This document shows, piece by piece, positions 14,241 through 28,210 of a stretch of DNA of 64,000 nt. The stretch covers positions 31,741,518 through 31,805,517 of the forward strand of contig OZ023214.1 in the NCBI GenBank assembly GCA_963995525.1, read 5' to 3'. Positions within the stretch are counted from its first letter, which is position 1; each line of letters starts with the position of its first letter. The stretch comes from Escarpia spicata (Eukaryota; Annelida; Polychaeta; Sabellida; Siboglinidae). The notes below the pieces were generated by a model. It saw only the letters and a program-made list of their open reading frames with translations. It did no database searches and was not told the origin of the DNA. The position numbers and the translations under genes are program-made.

Positions 14241-14850
14241 AACAGTCATAGGTCTTGTTCCCTCTAACAAACCGTACTATTAAAAGTAAAAAGTTAAGGT
14301 AAGTTCTTATAATAATAAATGTATTTAGATCCCACAGTCCAAAGTAGAACCCTGTTCAGTAGTGTTGACAATAGTCGTTAGAAATTATAAGAAATACATA
14401 TAATAATAATACAAGTAAAACATATAAATACGTATAGCTGAGGCATTGTTATACAAAACTGAACTAGATAAACTAAATCAAAGATGACATTGATGTAAAT
14501 TATATTATGTATCATCAGTAATAAAAATAAGTATATATATATATAACTATATAGTTAATTGCGAGATAAATATATATTAGTAATTAATAAATAACTACAT
14601 TAATACATTATTAGTTTCAATTAAAATTTCAAATAATAAAATAAATATGGGATATGACGCCTAAAGTATAAAATTATGACGACTAAACATTAAAAGCGAG
14701 TTTAAAGTAGTGTGTTTTAAGATGAGCTTTAAATGTGTCCGTGCACTGTATCAGTCATAGATCTTCCAGCAAAGCATTCCAGAGGGTCAGTCCTGCGCAC
14801 AAAAACGAGCATCGACCGTACCGGTCAAGGTTGTGACGCGCAGTATCCAG

Positions 14851-15182
14851 TACTAGTTATATAGTGCAGTATCCAGTCCTCAAGACTGCTCAAAGCGCTT
14901 TACACTTTACTCCCTGGCAGACCTGTTCAATCGAACACCATCTCAACATCTCTGGGAAGCATCCAGCCATGCTGCAATTAATGCGCGAAGACTATTCATA
15001 CATAAATATCCATCACTGCTTATAATCAGGTACTCATTCATACAGCTGAGTGAACTGAAGCAATGTAGAGCAAACAAACTTGCCCAAGGTTCGACACCGC
15101 CACACATGATTCGAACCCGGGTTCTCTCACAGTCTCAGTCGAAAGTCCAAATCTCTTACCGCTGCGCTACTGCGCTCCACCT
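14851..15182 (-). mobile_element. tRNA-derived SINE, copy 1
   Basis: Read on the minus strand, the element starts with a tRNA-like head. This has an A-box-like TAGCGCAGCGG and a B-box-like GGGTTCGAATC about 50 nt further on. A central conserved part follows (the ACTCAGCTGTATGAATGAG region), then a tail that ends in GACTGGATACTGC and a CTATATAA-like end. Three more copies occur at 41.9-43.1 kb (split), 47.2-47.5 kb and 53.97-54.29 kb. The head is not a functional tRNA: stems are not maintained. Family name not assigned. Confidence 0.85.
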
Positions 15183-15289
15183 GCACTAAAAAGTATGTAT
15201 TGAATATGAAATGTACGAAAGGTGTATAACATCTTGTACTGAATATTGCAAGACAGCTGTATTGTATTCTAATAGTGAATACGTATTTA

Positions 15290-15800
15290 CAAAAGTATTT
15301 GCAATATTTAATAAACATTTGCATTTTTTTTTTAAATACATTAGTGTATGTAGTAGTGCAACTTTGCAAGAATTTGCAATATTTTAATAAGTATTGCAAG
15401 CATTTGCAATATTTTAATAAGAGTTGAAAGTATTTGCAATATTTAATAAGTATTGCAAGTTTTTGCAATCTTAATAAGTATTGCAAATATTATTAATAAG
15501 TATTGAATGTATTTGCAGTATTTTAAGTATTGCAACTGTTTACAATACTGCTAATAAGTACTGTAACTAACCACAATAGAGTGATGCAGTATTTTAAGTA
15601 TTGCAACTGTTTGCAATACTGCTAATAAGTACTGTAACTAACCACAATAGAGTGATGCAGTATTTTAAGTATTGCAACTGTTTGCAATACTGCTAATAAG
15701 TACTGTAACTAACCACAATAGAGTGATGCAGTATTTTAAGTATTGCAGCTGTTTGCAATACTGTTAATAAGTACTGTAACTAACCACAATAGAATGATGC
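15290..15800. repeat. 71-bp tandem repeat, four copies, preceded by shorter AT-rich units
   Basis: The start of the unit, GCAGTATTTTAAGTATTGCA, falls at 15515, 15586, 15657 and 15728, an exact 71-bp period. Copies are almost identical, so expansion is recent. Upstream, 15290-15515 carries looser TTTGCAATATTTTAATAAGT-type units of about 30 bp, from which the 71-bp unit probably grew. Confidence 0.92.
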
Positions 15801-17952
15801 ATTTTCCTGAGTAGTGCAGAGTATCGCAGCTGGTGCACGTCTCACCAATATTTTTTTGTATTCTGTTGTGAGTGGCACTAAATTGTGCAGGTCCCCACAG
15901 TGGTGAGACATAGCTGCACCTCTTTATCCTCCCCTCGTACAAAGGCACAGACTGTCCTGCGACTAGATTGACTACATCCACGCATGTCTGTCGGCAGCTC
16001 TAAACTGTCTTTTACAGAGTTGCTAGTGGCGCGTGTGGCATGAAAGGCTGACATACTAACCCAGGAATTGCCCTGTCATCTAACTTGCTTTCTGGGCCGG
16101 ACGGCATGGCATAACCCTGCAGTCTCAAAAGAAAACATTCTTTACACGCGAAATGTCACGCGGTACAAACGACCCAGGAATGTTATATGGGTTTCACAAT
16201 ATCACAAGACATCTGATTTGAGCGGCGTTATTGTAATATGCAGTTTTCCTAGTCAATGGTGAGCACATCCATGAAGAAGCATGAAGAGGTTATCTTGCAA
16301 GTTTTTGTCGCACGGTGACCTGAATTGACAATTGCCGTTGTATCTGGATCAGATATCTCTTAAATGGAACCGTATGTGGATATATGGCATTACAGATTGC
16401 ATAGAAGTTATCTTACTTGGAAAATTTAGTCCTTAAGCAAGCATGGTGTTATCTTGCTTTGAGTGAGTGGCTATGCTGTTCTGCAGCCAGATGAGATCTT
16501 GAAAGGAATTAGTGGAAGTTATCATTTCTGATATGATACTAGAGCATAAGTACCTGTGATCTTCCACTTGTGTGAATGGAAATGGATATGGTGGGACAAA
16601 GGTCCAAAATTTCAACTGTGAATGAAAATGTTTAAAAAAATCACCTTAATGATAGTGGACAGTTGACTATGTTGGCAACTGTGCAGTGTGTTAATACTTT
16701 TACCACTGCAACATGCACATCAGTTCTATACATGTTTCAGTATTTAGTATTGGTACCCATTTCATTATATGTTGAATTTATTTTTCTAGCTATTGGCACA
16801 TTAAAAATAACTAAAAGTATTCACATTTCACAGGTTACACATCATGAACTAAGCAACCTGTTTTGATAAAACTTGGTGGAATTGTCCTCTCCAAAGTGTT
16901 GATTACATCCTTTTAATTAGAACAACCTGCTCTTTATGTACATTAAGATGAAACAAATCTCAGTTTGTACAATAACTGCGATGCCACCCTAACCAACAGC
17001 CCGAGAAGGTATGTACTGCAGGACTCCCGATATAACAAACATCTGCTTAAAACGAAACACTTTGAAATCCCTATTCTGGGCGCAGTGATGATTTATGCAC
17101 CAATAGATATAAGGAACACTGGATATAAGGACCAGTTTGACACAAGTTCCCAAAATGTTCCTTATAGCAGCGCCTGCTTCATACATCAGTTGTCCTCTGC
17201 CTTCTACTCTGAACTTTTGCACTGGCAGATTTGGTGGTGCCACCTGGTGGATGAACAATGCTACATAATTCAGTATGTTACACTGATGAAGATAAATGGA
17301 GATTCAACATCAAGCCAGTTCCTGGCATAAGCTTGGTGTAGTGATGGAGACTGATCCCGGAACAGTCCTGATTCTGAGTGTTTAGAAGTTAATTTTAATT
17401 AAAGTTACTGTTTTAAGTAAAGTTTACATTTGTGGTTAGATCCAGTGGTTTGACTAAATAACCTAAATGCACTGAAAATGAGGCTGATATAATACAGAAA
17501 CAGGTGCAAAGAGGTGATGTTTTATTCCTGTGTATTAATTAACAAAGACAGTGTCATTTTAATTATTAAGCATAGCATAAATGCATTCAAATGTCGATCA
17601 TGCGGTAGTTTAGTTCGATATATGCTTTTCACACTGACATAAACATTAATATTTAATACAACAGACGGATGTCTTTACATACATATGATACACCACAAAC
17701 CTTTGTCCTTCAGTGCATTTTTCTTCATCCAAACAAATGTGGAATATTGATGTATTACATTTACTAATTAACCTTTAACAGATTCCAGCATGGGCTCCCA
17801 GTGAGAGTGCCGAGAGATTATCTCATAGATGTATGCTGCATTTCTCAGTCATCCAGGCACTATCGTCACACCTGTGTGTATGGTTGTCATGTTGCAGGAC
17901 TTACTGATGCCTGGATTCTAGCCAATGACCGTGGTGTATCAAAGTACTGAGA
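15801..17952. other. Upstream region of the zinc-finger gene
   Basis: No coding exon is supported. Around 17010-17120 the words CCCGATATAACAAACATCTG and CACTGGATATAAGGACC resemble the ends of Tigger/pogo-type DNA transposons, so a decayed copy may lie here. A plausible splice acceptor (TTGCAG ending at 17897) precedes the first coding ATG, so the exon may begin in 5' UTR there. An in-frame TGA at 17926-17928 lies upstream of the start. Confidence 0.4.
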
Positions 17953-20900
17953 ATGGAGACATCGACGCCACCAGTAACACCGTCGACGTCATCCATGGAA
18001 GGTGACTCCGACGGCAAACAGACATGCTCAGACACATGCGACACTTGTGACTTTGTGGCACCAAATCATACGGAACTACTGAGCCATCAGAAAAGTCACC
18101 AGTCCACAGATGCTGGCGAGGCATCAACAGACAGCAAACCAGGTGAGGGGGCTGGTTGACATGGTAAAACGCATATGCTCATTCCTGTATTTTGTGATAA
18201 TTACACTTTATAAACTGAAGGAGGGGTGGAAAACTGAGACTAAAACAACGCTGCTGTTACATTTGTGCCTTAGGTTAATTTTGAGTCGGTGTTCAGCTTA
18301 TTTGCAATAAGCCGAGCCCAAGTTAATCACCACTTTCAATTACATTTGCTATTCAGAACAGCGATATTCAAAACATTTGTAACATTAGAGTCTCCCGACC
18401 TATTGTCTATTTTCTTACTCAATTATAATATGTACTTGTAATTATTGGTCTAATAATTTTCATTCATTCGGCTGTCTTTAGAAAATGTTGGTTATATTGT
18501 ATTATAAATGTTACAATTCAACATTTTGGCTGTATGATAGAGTTTACTTTGTAAGAATTACTAAATTTATAACTAATTAAAAACAAAATTAACAACCATT
18601 AAGATGTCACTGTAAAACGTATGAATGAGTGGCAGCTATGTAATTTCCAAAGAATTAGATGGTCAGATATTGTAAGCATATACAAAATGTCAAAGGATCA
18701 TATTTTATAGACTAATGAGCTACATGGAGAGATCATACTATAGAGTTATTCAGTATGGTGTAGCCAACATTTAGGCTAGTAATAAATGCTGGTTGACAGA
18801 CATACTGAGTAGGGTTTCCCTATAGCCTCTTGCATCAACAGTGTGGAGCATAACTACAAATTTTGTCCAATTGTTTTGGGTTGTGAAATAAAAAATACCT
18901 CAGGTTGTGGCAACATAGTGCATTGACAATGTCAGGCTGGCTAACAAATGGGCCAGAGTTCAAATCCCCATGCCCCTTCTCACTAAGTTGTGAATGGAGT
19001 GGACAGTGATGGAATAGTATTATAAAATATGTTGCCATGTCCCAGGGAAGTGAGATTTATAGGTCTGAGTCCTACGTAATGTAGCTAGAGAGAGACGGCT
19101 TGCATAACTTCCCGTTGCAAGAGTGTTTACTTTTTTCACTCTTTGTAGGTCAGCATGACGATTCCAACAACAACACCAAGCAGAAGTCAAGCGATGTCAC
19201 TAGTGTCACAAACTGTAGTGACACGAGTGAAGATGACACCAGTGCATTATCACCATCCGGTGATGCCAACACAAAGAACACATACACCTGTCGCAGCTGT
19301 GGGTTGGCAGTGGACAGTGCGAAGACTTACCTACACCACCTGGTGGAGACACACGGACATGTGTTTGACATCTTCGAGTGTGACCTATGCGAGTACGCAA
19401 CCCGCTGTCAGCAGAACCTGCCACGTCACCGCAAGTGTCACTTCACGTCCGACATGTCACCACAGACCAACACTGCAGAAACTTCAACAGAAGATGCAAA
19501 AAAGAAGATGGTCCTGAACGATTCTGAAGGTGACACTCAAGACATGATGTCAGAGGAACAGAAGCCGGAAACATCATCGTCAGGAGGAAAAAAGGAAATG
19601 TGCATACGGAGTCCACAAGGAAGCCCAGACAATGTGGAGGAATCAGACCTAACCAAAGATCAATTGACAATTAAAGCTGATGACACAGAGTTAATGAAGC
19701 TTCACAAGATAGCCATGAGCATGAAAAGTGCAGACAGTAAAAGCCCTGTGTCCAGGACAAGTACAGAAACATCCGCATCCTGCACCACACAAAGCCCATC
19801 TGCCGAGTTGTACTTCCAGGCAGCAGCGGCGGCAGCAATGGCAGAAGACAGACAGATGAAGACAAAGCCAGATGTGCTAGACGGCGCACAGAACATGGCT
19901 ACGAAACTCCTCTCTAAGGGAACGCTACCGGGTAACAACAACGGGGTGAAACGGCGCACATATACGCCGGTGCGAGAAGCTGTCGATCCCGGCAAGTATA
20001 TGATCATACACGAGATTGATGGCACGAAGTACGCATGCTCCAAGTGTGGCAACATCTACAAGTGGAGAAAGTCTCTCAACAAACACTGGAAGGAGAAGCA
20101 CGAAGGACAGACTCCGGATGTGTCCAATGCCACTGCTCACTTCGGCATCCCATCTACCAAAGTGGAGAAGAAACGCATCTCGGCAAGTCCCATGCACTTC
20201 TCATCTCTATCAGCCTCCAGCGGTAACACGAAGAAGCTAGCGGCATCGTCCCCAAACTCGAGGGCCTTAAAGCAAATGGAGTTCCAGTCACACCACTTTA
20301 GCGGCAACAACTATCAGACATCCAGACACACGCCTGTGCTGCTGACTAGCTCAATGTCAACATCCCACAAGAGGCCAGCTTCTCTCGTTGATGCCTACGC
20401 TGCAGGGTACATAAAGCGAACATGTTACAACCGCAAGAGTCCTGCATCGTCACCAGCGAGATCACTAGCACCATCGCCGGCCGACATGAGAGCAATTTCC
20501 TTGGGATACAGTTTCTACTCAGACGTCCACACATCCAGTCCAGCAGTAGTGACACCTAAACCTATGTATGTGAACCATCACAGTGGGGAGCTAGTGATGA
20601 AGCCATCACCACCACCACTACTACCAACCCCGCCCACTGCCCATGCACACTACATGTCAAGCAGCACCCTGGGCATGCTTGCTGACATCCCCGTTGACTT
20701 ATCCAGTCAGTGCAGCTCTGTGTACAGCGACAACAGTGAGGAGAGCGTCCTTGACCTGTCCAAGGACAGCGCCTCCAGTATCCTGAAGGCGTCTTCCCTG
20801 CAGCTTCCACCACCGCAGAATGAGCCGTTGGACTTCTCCGCGAGGTCTGATGTGGTGTTGGTGAAGAGAGAGGACAGTGCTGCTCCTGGACAGTGCTCTG

Positions 20901-23900
20901 TGTGTGCATACGTCAGCAAGAGCAGCACGGACTATGCAGAGCACATGGCTATCCACAGCCCAAAGAATAGTCACAGGTGCGCGGCATGCAAGCAACCCTT
21001 CCACAGCATCAGAGGTCTCAACGAGCACTTCCATCAACACCACCTCGATGTACTAAACACACACCTAACTGCCTGTGGTTCTGACTGCGTAGAAAGCAAG
21101 GACGATCCATTTGCATATGAGGAAACGGAAAAGATGCAGTTGTTTAAATACCTGACAAAGAAAGAAACTGAGTCAGTGCCGTCATTCTGCATTGTCTGTG
21201 GCATGAAGTTCGAGTGTCAGACATCACTGGCAGAGCACTTTGAGCAGACACACTCCTCTCTGGCCAGTCCATACAAGAGTTACTTGTCACCACTGCCATG
21301 TGTAACTGTCGGTGTAAAACGCGAGATTGACGCCGCCAAACAACAGAGACAGCTATTTGACATGGAGGAGCACCAGCCAGCTCTACTCCAGTGCAGCCAG
21401 TGCGTGTTTGTCGCAAGAACGACATCGGAACTGGCGAGACACCAACTGAAGCACTCACTCAGTATGACTCTCTCCTGTAGGATATGTGGCATCAGCTGCC
21501 AGAGCAAGAACGAGCTGTTCCTCCACTACCAGAAACAGCACGCGGACGTGAGCATCAGGCACCCGCAGGATCTCCAACTGGACGTCCATTGTGGTCTTGA
21601 AGTTGACCACCCTGAGGGTCATAACCCCACTGCGGCGATGGACAGCTTCACTCAGATCGTTGATGGGGATACGGTCATTGATCTGACAGCAGACGGAACA
21701 ATGGTGGTGATCCCTCAGGCTCCAGAAGAGACGTCCTCCCCAATCCACACAAAGTCATCATTTGGTAGACTGAGTAAGAAATACGCAGGTCTCAGCACCA
21801 GCAACAACTCAGCCAGTGCAGAGATGCTCCTGCCTTACAAGTGTACTGTGTGCGAGTACCGAGCACGGTGGCCATCAGAGATTACACAGCACATGAAGAA
21901 CCACTCGGATGAGAAGCCGTACAGCTGCCCACGTTGCACCTACAAGTCCAAGTGGAAGTGGGACGTCGTGAAGCATCTGAAGCGCTGTGGTGGCGGAACT
22001 GTCAAAGACGTCATTGACAACACCCGGCACAAGAAACTCCCACAGATGCTGACCATGCTGCCAGACAAAGAGCTTCCGAAACTCTCGCCCGAAGGTGTAG
22101 GGCCGACTAACAGAGAAGTGTTGTCCAGCGGTCCGCCAAATGTCACAGTGCAACAGAAGGATGATTCCGGTGCACCGTCAGTTTTGGTGTCAGAAGTGCA
22201 ATGCATGAAAGAGACTCCCATGCCAAGCAAACCTGAGGACCTTGCCATGTCTCCATCTGAGAAGACACGGCAGATCCAGTCACAACTCTACTGCCAGAAA
22301 TGTCCGTTCATTGGCAACAGTCCAGCGGAGCTGAAGAGACACTCTCGAGTGCACTCAGAGGAGAAACCGTTCATCTGCAAGACTTGCGGTTACTGCTCCA
22401 AGTGGAAGTGTGACCTGAAGAAACACCTGCGGGCGTACAACCACACCCCGGCCGTGCCCCTCGTGTATGGTGGCCATGGACGCAAGCCAGGGGAATGGTA
22501 CAACAACAAGCTGATCAGCAAGACCACCTCACCCACCTCCGACATGGAGAACTCACCCAACACCGAAGAGGGTCAATCGATTGACAGTCACACATCGTCT
22601 GTGTACCTGCCAGCCATGTACAGGTGTTCCCTGTGCCCGTACGTGACAGGCAAGAGACATCTCCTGGAGAGTCACACAAAGATCCACACCAGAATGGTAT
22701 CTAGTGGCTCAGGGAAGTTCAAGTGTAAGAAGTGTGACTTTGAAGCAGAAGACCTGCCAGGCTTTGTACAGCACAAGATCACGCATTCCACGCAGCACGG
22801 CGAGAGATACGATGCATGCTGGACAAGAGATGAGGACATGCAGCAGGGCAGGATACCAGCGAAGATGCAGAGATCCAGCATCCAGCAACTGGACGGGATC
22901 AACAGCAACGACTACATGGAACCAAGTGATGCCTCCTCTGGGTCCGACGATCATCACGGATACAGTTCCGATACTGATTGCGAAGGTGAAAACACAGCAT
23001 CAGATTACAGACAGATCATGCTGCCACAAGATGAACATTCACCGCAGAAGTCAATGAATTACAGGTGTGTGCACTGTCCATATGAGACATACAATCGTGT
23101 CGACTTTGAGAAGCATATCCCTGTGCACGTTGCAAGTGGTCGCTATGAATGTCAGTGGTGCAGTTGGACCACCAATCGTCTGAATCTGCTATATCAGCAT
23201 GCCCAACAGTCTCACAGCCTAGAACTGGAGGTACAAGACAAGGAACCGCTTCATGTTGCAGAGGACGAGGAAAATGTTCACTCCTATGAAATGCAAGAGA
23301 GATGTGACAATAAGCAAACCAAAGATGAAACCAAGAACACAGAAAGTCTACAAGAAAATATGGATCAAGCCGAGGTATCGGGCGCTTCAAATTACGAAAA
23401 GGGAACCATTGCAAAAGCAGAGAACGGTACAAAGAAAAGGAAGATGAAGACATGCAACCAGTGTGGTTACATAACCGACAATCTGACGACACTGCAGCGG
23501 CACAGGTCGAAACACGGCTGTGGAGGGAAGTATCCATGTGACTTCTGTGATTACAGTGTCGACAGACAGCACGTTGTGTTGTACCACATGAGAACTGTTC
23601 ACAGTCATATACAGGGAGCAAATGGCAGTGAAGCCACAAACGAAAGCGGCACCAGACCAGCTGACAACCAGGCAAGAGACATTCTGAAACAAGCTAAAGA
23701 TGAAGACTGGGAGTCGCACGAGAAAGGGGCGCCTGAAGGCATACACGTGTTCCGACAGGCCGGGAAAACATTCTACACATGCAAGAAATGCACATATGTG
23801 ACAGGCAACATAGGCAATGCACAGAACCATGCGAAGCCTCATGGGGCACAGAAGAGGTACACTTGCGAGTACTGTGATTACAGCCTTGATCAGCTGCGAC

Positions 23901-25636
23901 ATATCGTACATCACATGAAGACGTTCCACTCACAGATAGATGACCAGAGTCAACGAGCAAAGGTTTATCATAACCAGGCTAAACTCAATGTAAGCAAGCT
24001 GCGTCAGCTGGCTATTTTTCGGTGCATTCCGATGCGAGTCAACAGAAAGATGAACTACCGATGTCTGACTTGTGCAGCAACATCCCGCAGCAAACGGCGA
24101 ATACTAACGCACATCACAGCACGACATGTGGAGTCACACAAGCACACCTGTCATCACTGTGGCTACAGGGCAACAACGGCATCACTACAACGGAAACACG
24201 TCTTGAAACAACATGCCAAAGCCAACCTTCCAAAGAGAATGCCAGCACCACAGTCTGACCAGTGCAACCAGTTGAATAAAGACACTGCTAACAAGGCAAG
24301 TTGTACAATTTGTCCATTTCAAACTGGTTCACCTGCTGAACTGAAGAATCACTCTGATTTTCACGGCATGGCTTTGCCTTTCAAGTGCGACCTATGCAAC
24401 TACAGCCACCAGAAACTGAGCACGGTCTACGAGCATCGCAAACTCCACAAGGATGACCCATCCTTCAAGACTTCGGTTCCAGCTAAACAGCTCATCAACA
24501 CTCGACTCTTCGCTGCCAGCAAATCAGAAAACTCGGAAGAGATGTCAGCCAGAAGTGGTGTGAATGATGCTGTTGGTATGACTCCAAGAGGCATCAAGTA
24601 CACCTGTTCTCAGTGTCCATACAAATGCGGCTCTCTCAAGAACTACACACTACACATGGAGCTGCACAGCACAAACAGGAAGTTCCGTTGTGACTATTGC
24701 AGCTGGAGCGTGGACCGATTCAACCTTCTCTACAGCCACCGGTATCGCCTCCACAGCTCTGAGCCAAACTTTGATCCGGACAAAGACAGCAGCGAGTTGG
24801 TCAACGCAGACTACCGGCAGTCAATGAAGACTTGTCCGTTCTGTCCGTATGTTACCGACAACAGCAACGCGTTGAGTCAGCACCAGTTGTGTCACCAAGT
24901 GAAGAGTCAACACACATGCGACTGTTGCTCCTTCAGCGTCGATGAACTCTCACAGCTGCAGCGTCACCAAAAGTTACACCGACACGCCAGTAAGAACATT
25001 GAATGTGGTAAGTGTCCTTACCGCACGCACAGTCACACGCTGCTGGAGATGCATGCACGCATGCATGGCGCAGACAGCAAGTTCACATGTGAGTTGTGTG
25101 ACTACAGCGTCAGTCGCTTCAACCTTCTCACTCAGCACAGACGTGTGCATGGGATGAAGACAACAAGACGCAACAACAACCACCCGAAGACAGCGAGGAC
25201 CCGATACACCACCAACGGCAATGACAGATTCACGGTACGCAGCAGCGGCAATGAAGCAGAGCTACTAACATGCGACCGGTGTCCCTACCAGGCCTGCAGT
25301 CTGACGAGCCTGGCTCAGCACAGTCTTGGTCACTCAACGAAGGCGAAACACTCTTGTCCTTACTGTGACTTTGCCAGTATGACCATCTTGCAGCTGGCGG
25401 CACATATCAACCTGCACTTTCCTGGAACGAGTCTGGATCTGCAGGAAATACAACAACTTATTAAGAACAATGGCCACATTGACGAAAAACCACCAGCAGC
25501 GGACATGGCAGAGGATCCCAGGGAGAACAAACCAATGTCGGACTGTGTGTGCAACTTTTGTGACCGAAGTTTCAGTGACATGGCGGAATTGCAGCAACAC
25601 AAGCAGATGCATTTGATTGGAGGAGGGACATGCTGA
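17953..25636 (+). CDS. Very large multi-C2H2 zinc-finger protein with CtBP-type motifs
   Basis: Coding exons are 17953-18142 and 19149-25636. The donor is CCAG|GTGAGG and the acceptor TTTGTAG|GTCAG. The split glycine codon joins in frame, giving 2,225 residues. I count about 34 C2H2 or C2HC fingers: one in exon 1 (CDTC...HQKSH) and 33 in exon 2. From about residue 880 most fingers come as two-finger modules, the first with CPY and the second with a CDYSVDR-NLL-like core. Two N-side fingers carry a KWKWDVVKHLKRC-type segment. PVDLS (about residue 578), VLDLS (597) and PLDFS (623) resemble the PxDLS motif bound by the corepressor CtBP. A nuclear DNA-binding transcription regulator, perhaps a repressor, is inferred. 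The architecture recalls REST/ZNF462-type proteins, but orthology is not established. ATG 17953 is the first after an in-frame stop. Confidence 0.88.
18143..19148 (+). other. Intron 1 of the zinc-finger gene
   Basis: A phase-1 intron of 1,006 bp with GT and AG ends and a T-rich acceptor tract (CTTTTTTCACTCTTTGTAG). The reading frame stays open for 16 codons upstream of the acceptor, but the joined frame from exon 1 is the better model. No element is recognised inside. Confidence 0.8.
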
Positions 25637-28210
25637 AAATATGCAGATACTTTTGGAGAGTTTTGCTAAGATAGTGAGCTCATAAGCTGATTTTATAATT
25701 AATTTTGATCTTTGATTTTCTACAAGTGTTTTCAACAGATGTACTCACAAGTATTTAACATTTTAAAGTTCTACCATAATATCATTCATTTAAACAAACC
25801 ATTTAATTAAAAAAAATTAGTCTTTAATTATCGCGTCATAAATCAGACTTATGAGCTCCGTGGAGTCTGAAAGTTAGTTATCTTAACAGTGGCAGAAGGA
25901 CTGTTGTGTGTTATACACTGTGTATTCATATCAATATATTATGCTTGCATATATATGTACAAAGTGGGCACTTCCAAACAGTATTCTACTATTAGTATAT
26001 AAATTATAAACATTGGTGTGAGAATGTAAGTTTTACTCTACTTTTATACAAACAGCAGAATTGTTCTAAAACTTTATGAAGTGCTGTAAATGTTACTGAG
26101 AAGATATATTTGTCATGTCTACGTATTATATATGCTGTAATGTGTGAAGATCATTCTGTTTGTCTGTGTGTGCTTAAGTGATGGTGTCAGTCCCTAAATT
26201 TTTTTATTGTTCTTGATACTAGAATAAATATGTCGAAGGTATACTGCCTGCAAAATTGCATTTAATAAGCCACAAAACAGTGTTCACAATTTAAATGTTG
26301 CACCCACCAAATATTCTAAATATAACAACATCAGTTTGTAAACAGCCACGGTGGCACTTATTGCAGAGGCATGCATCCCTACCCGCAAATACCTTTGAAG
26401 TTGGTTGGTTCCCACACTCCTGACTGCAAATTGGTACAACCAATTCAGTTAATTTCCTGCTAATAATTACCACCCGTTTGATATCAAATAACGGAACAGA
26501 CAACCTCACTTTAAAGGACACATGATTCATGCAATATACTTGATGTTGACTGGGCTCATAATATTTTGTCAATTATGCTGCTATCAGATTATAATGATAC
26601 TTGCATGCAATTCACCAGCTGCACAGGGCTTTCAAGTTAGTTACTACTCAGGACTTGTAGTTGTGTGTATTTAAATTAAACAAGTTGGCAGTTCTGCTGA
26701 TTTTTACAGCGTTCAAGATTACGAATAATATGATACCCATGCATGCCTAACTTTATTTTCATAATGCAGGCCTTTAACGTTCAAGCCAAATAATGTTCAG
26801 AAAACTGCAAGTTCAAGTTTTAAGGCAGGTGTATAAAGTTATCAATCGTGTCTTGTTATGATATTTTAAATTTCTGTATTATGTTGGTTGTATTCACTGC
26901 CAATGATGTTAGTTTTCTAGTTAGTAGCATGCTGGCATATTTGTTTTGTAAATGAATGTCACACTTGAGGTATTATCGAGGTATTATCTTTTTATTGTCT
27001 AACAACGACAAATGCCTCAATTTAGATGCGACGTCAGAAATTTGCCCCCATCATTCCAAAGTTCAAACAAATGTTTGTGTATAAAAAGGCTTTGATAATT
27101 AATGTACAGTCCCTTGGAAAGGAACTGCACAAAATGGGTAAACTTTATACCAACTTTTTTATGTTTATTTGCGGATCTGTATATAATATATAGATAGCAA
27201 CTTAAGAATGTGACTGTTTGCTATTGCCATATCTAATCATTTGCAGTAGTATCAACATTCCATCGACACAATATACAGCCTGTCATCAGTCTGTGATAAG
27301 GATATTTATGTGTGAGAAACTTGGCTGTGTAAACTGTGCATGTTTCTTAATAATGTGATAACACTGGGTTACTACCCTATTTTCTGGCTATACTGTTCTA
27401 CGTGCAAGAATTGAATGGTATTAACCACTGCCTATGAATCACATGTCAAACAAAATGTTGAGTATATATTGTTGTTACACAGGTGTTTACCACGGTTTCT
27501 TAATGTTATTATAAGTGTGATATGGGGTAACGGTGTTCAGATATAACTATGTAGTTTTGGGGTTGAGATTTTACAGCTTGAGGATAGTAAGAAACTTTTA
27601 AACCAGCTGATTGGTGCAGATATGTTAGGCAGTGTCCAAATGCCTGTCTTAAAATCAGAGATTTGGTCATGTTTCATATGGATTGTTTGTCTGTTTTCCA
27701 ACAAGGTATTTTATTGAGGTTTCGCTTCCAAGTTATGATCAGCTGGTCAAATGTGATGTAATGCTGTTCATTTCAGTATGAATTGTCAGATGTGGATCTT
27801 TTATAACTTTTACTTTGATACATGGTAAACTGTGTTATAACTTATATGTATAAGCCATGTTGTTAAAGGCAAATTTTCAAATAGTCTATGCAAAAGATCA
27901 GCAACCCTTACATGCTTGTGTGTGTGTGTGTTTAGATTACTGGTATGTTTAAATTAAAATATTATATATTAACTGAAAATGACAAAATATGTATTTGAAA
28001 GGTTTATTCTGCTGTTATTCATGTGTGCAAGGTTCTACTGGTATCCAGTCTAATTTTAAATCTCTATTCTATCATTGTTTGGTCATTGTTAATCACTAGC
28101 ACTATACAATGTTGGGAGTTTGATTGTAAGTTGATTTTGTTGTTTGAGGGATGCAAGTGAAGCCAAACTTGTGTTGAATATTAATAAAACCTATGCATTG
28201 TATTTGTGGT
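25637..28210 (+). other. Probable 3' UTR of the zinc-finger gene and downstream DNA
   Basis: AT-rich DNA without coding signal follows the stop codon. Two AATAAA signals are visible, at 26223-26228 and 28183-28188. The second is followed by a TGTATTTGTGGTTTTATT-like GT-rich stretch and is the stronger candidate. A minus-strand frame of 93 codons at 26291-26572 shows no known domain. Confidence 0.45.

Noticed and set aside
16965..17330. Plus-strand frame of 121 codons near 17 kb as a gene
   Set aside because: No known domain. The underlying DNA resembles decayed ends of a Tigger-type element (GATATAAC words), so coding is unlikely.
19100..19148. ATG at 19100 as the start of the zinc-finger protein
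   Set aside because: The 16 codons before 19149 are intron sequence ending in a strong acceptor. The upstream exon adds a further zinc finger and joins in frame.
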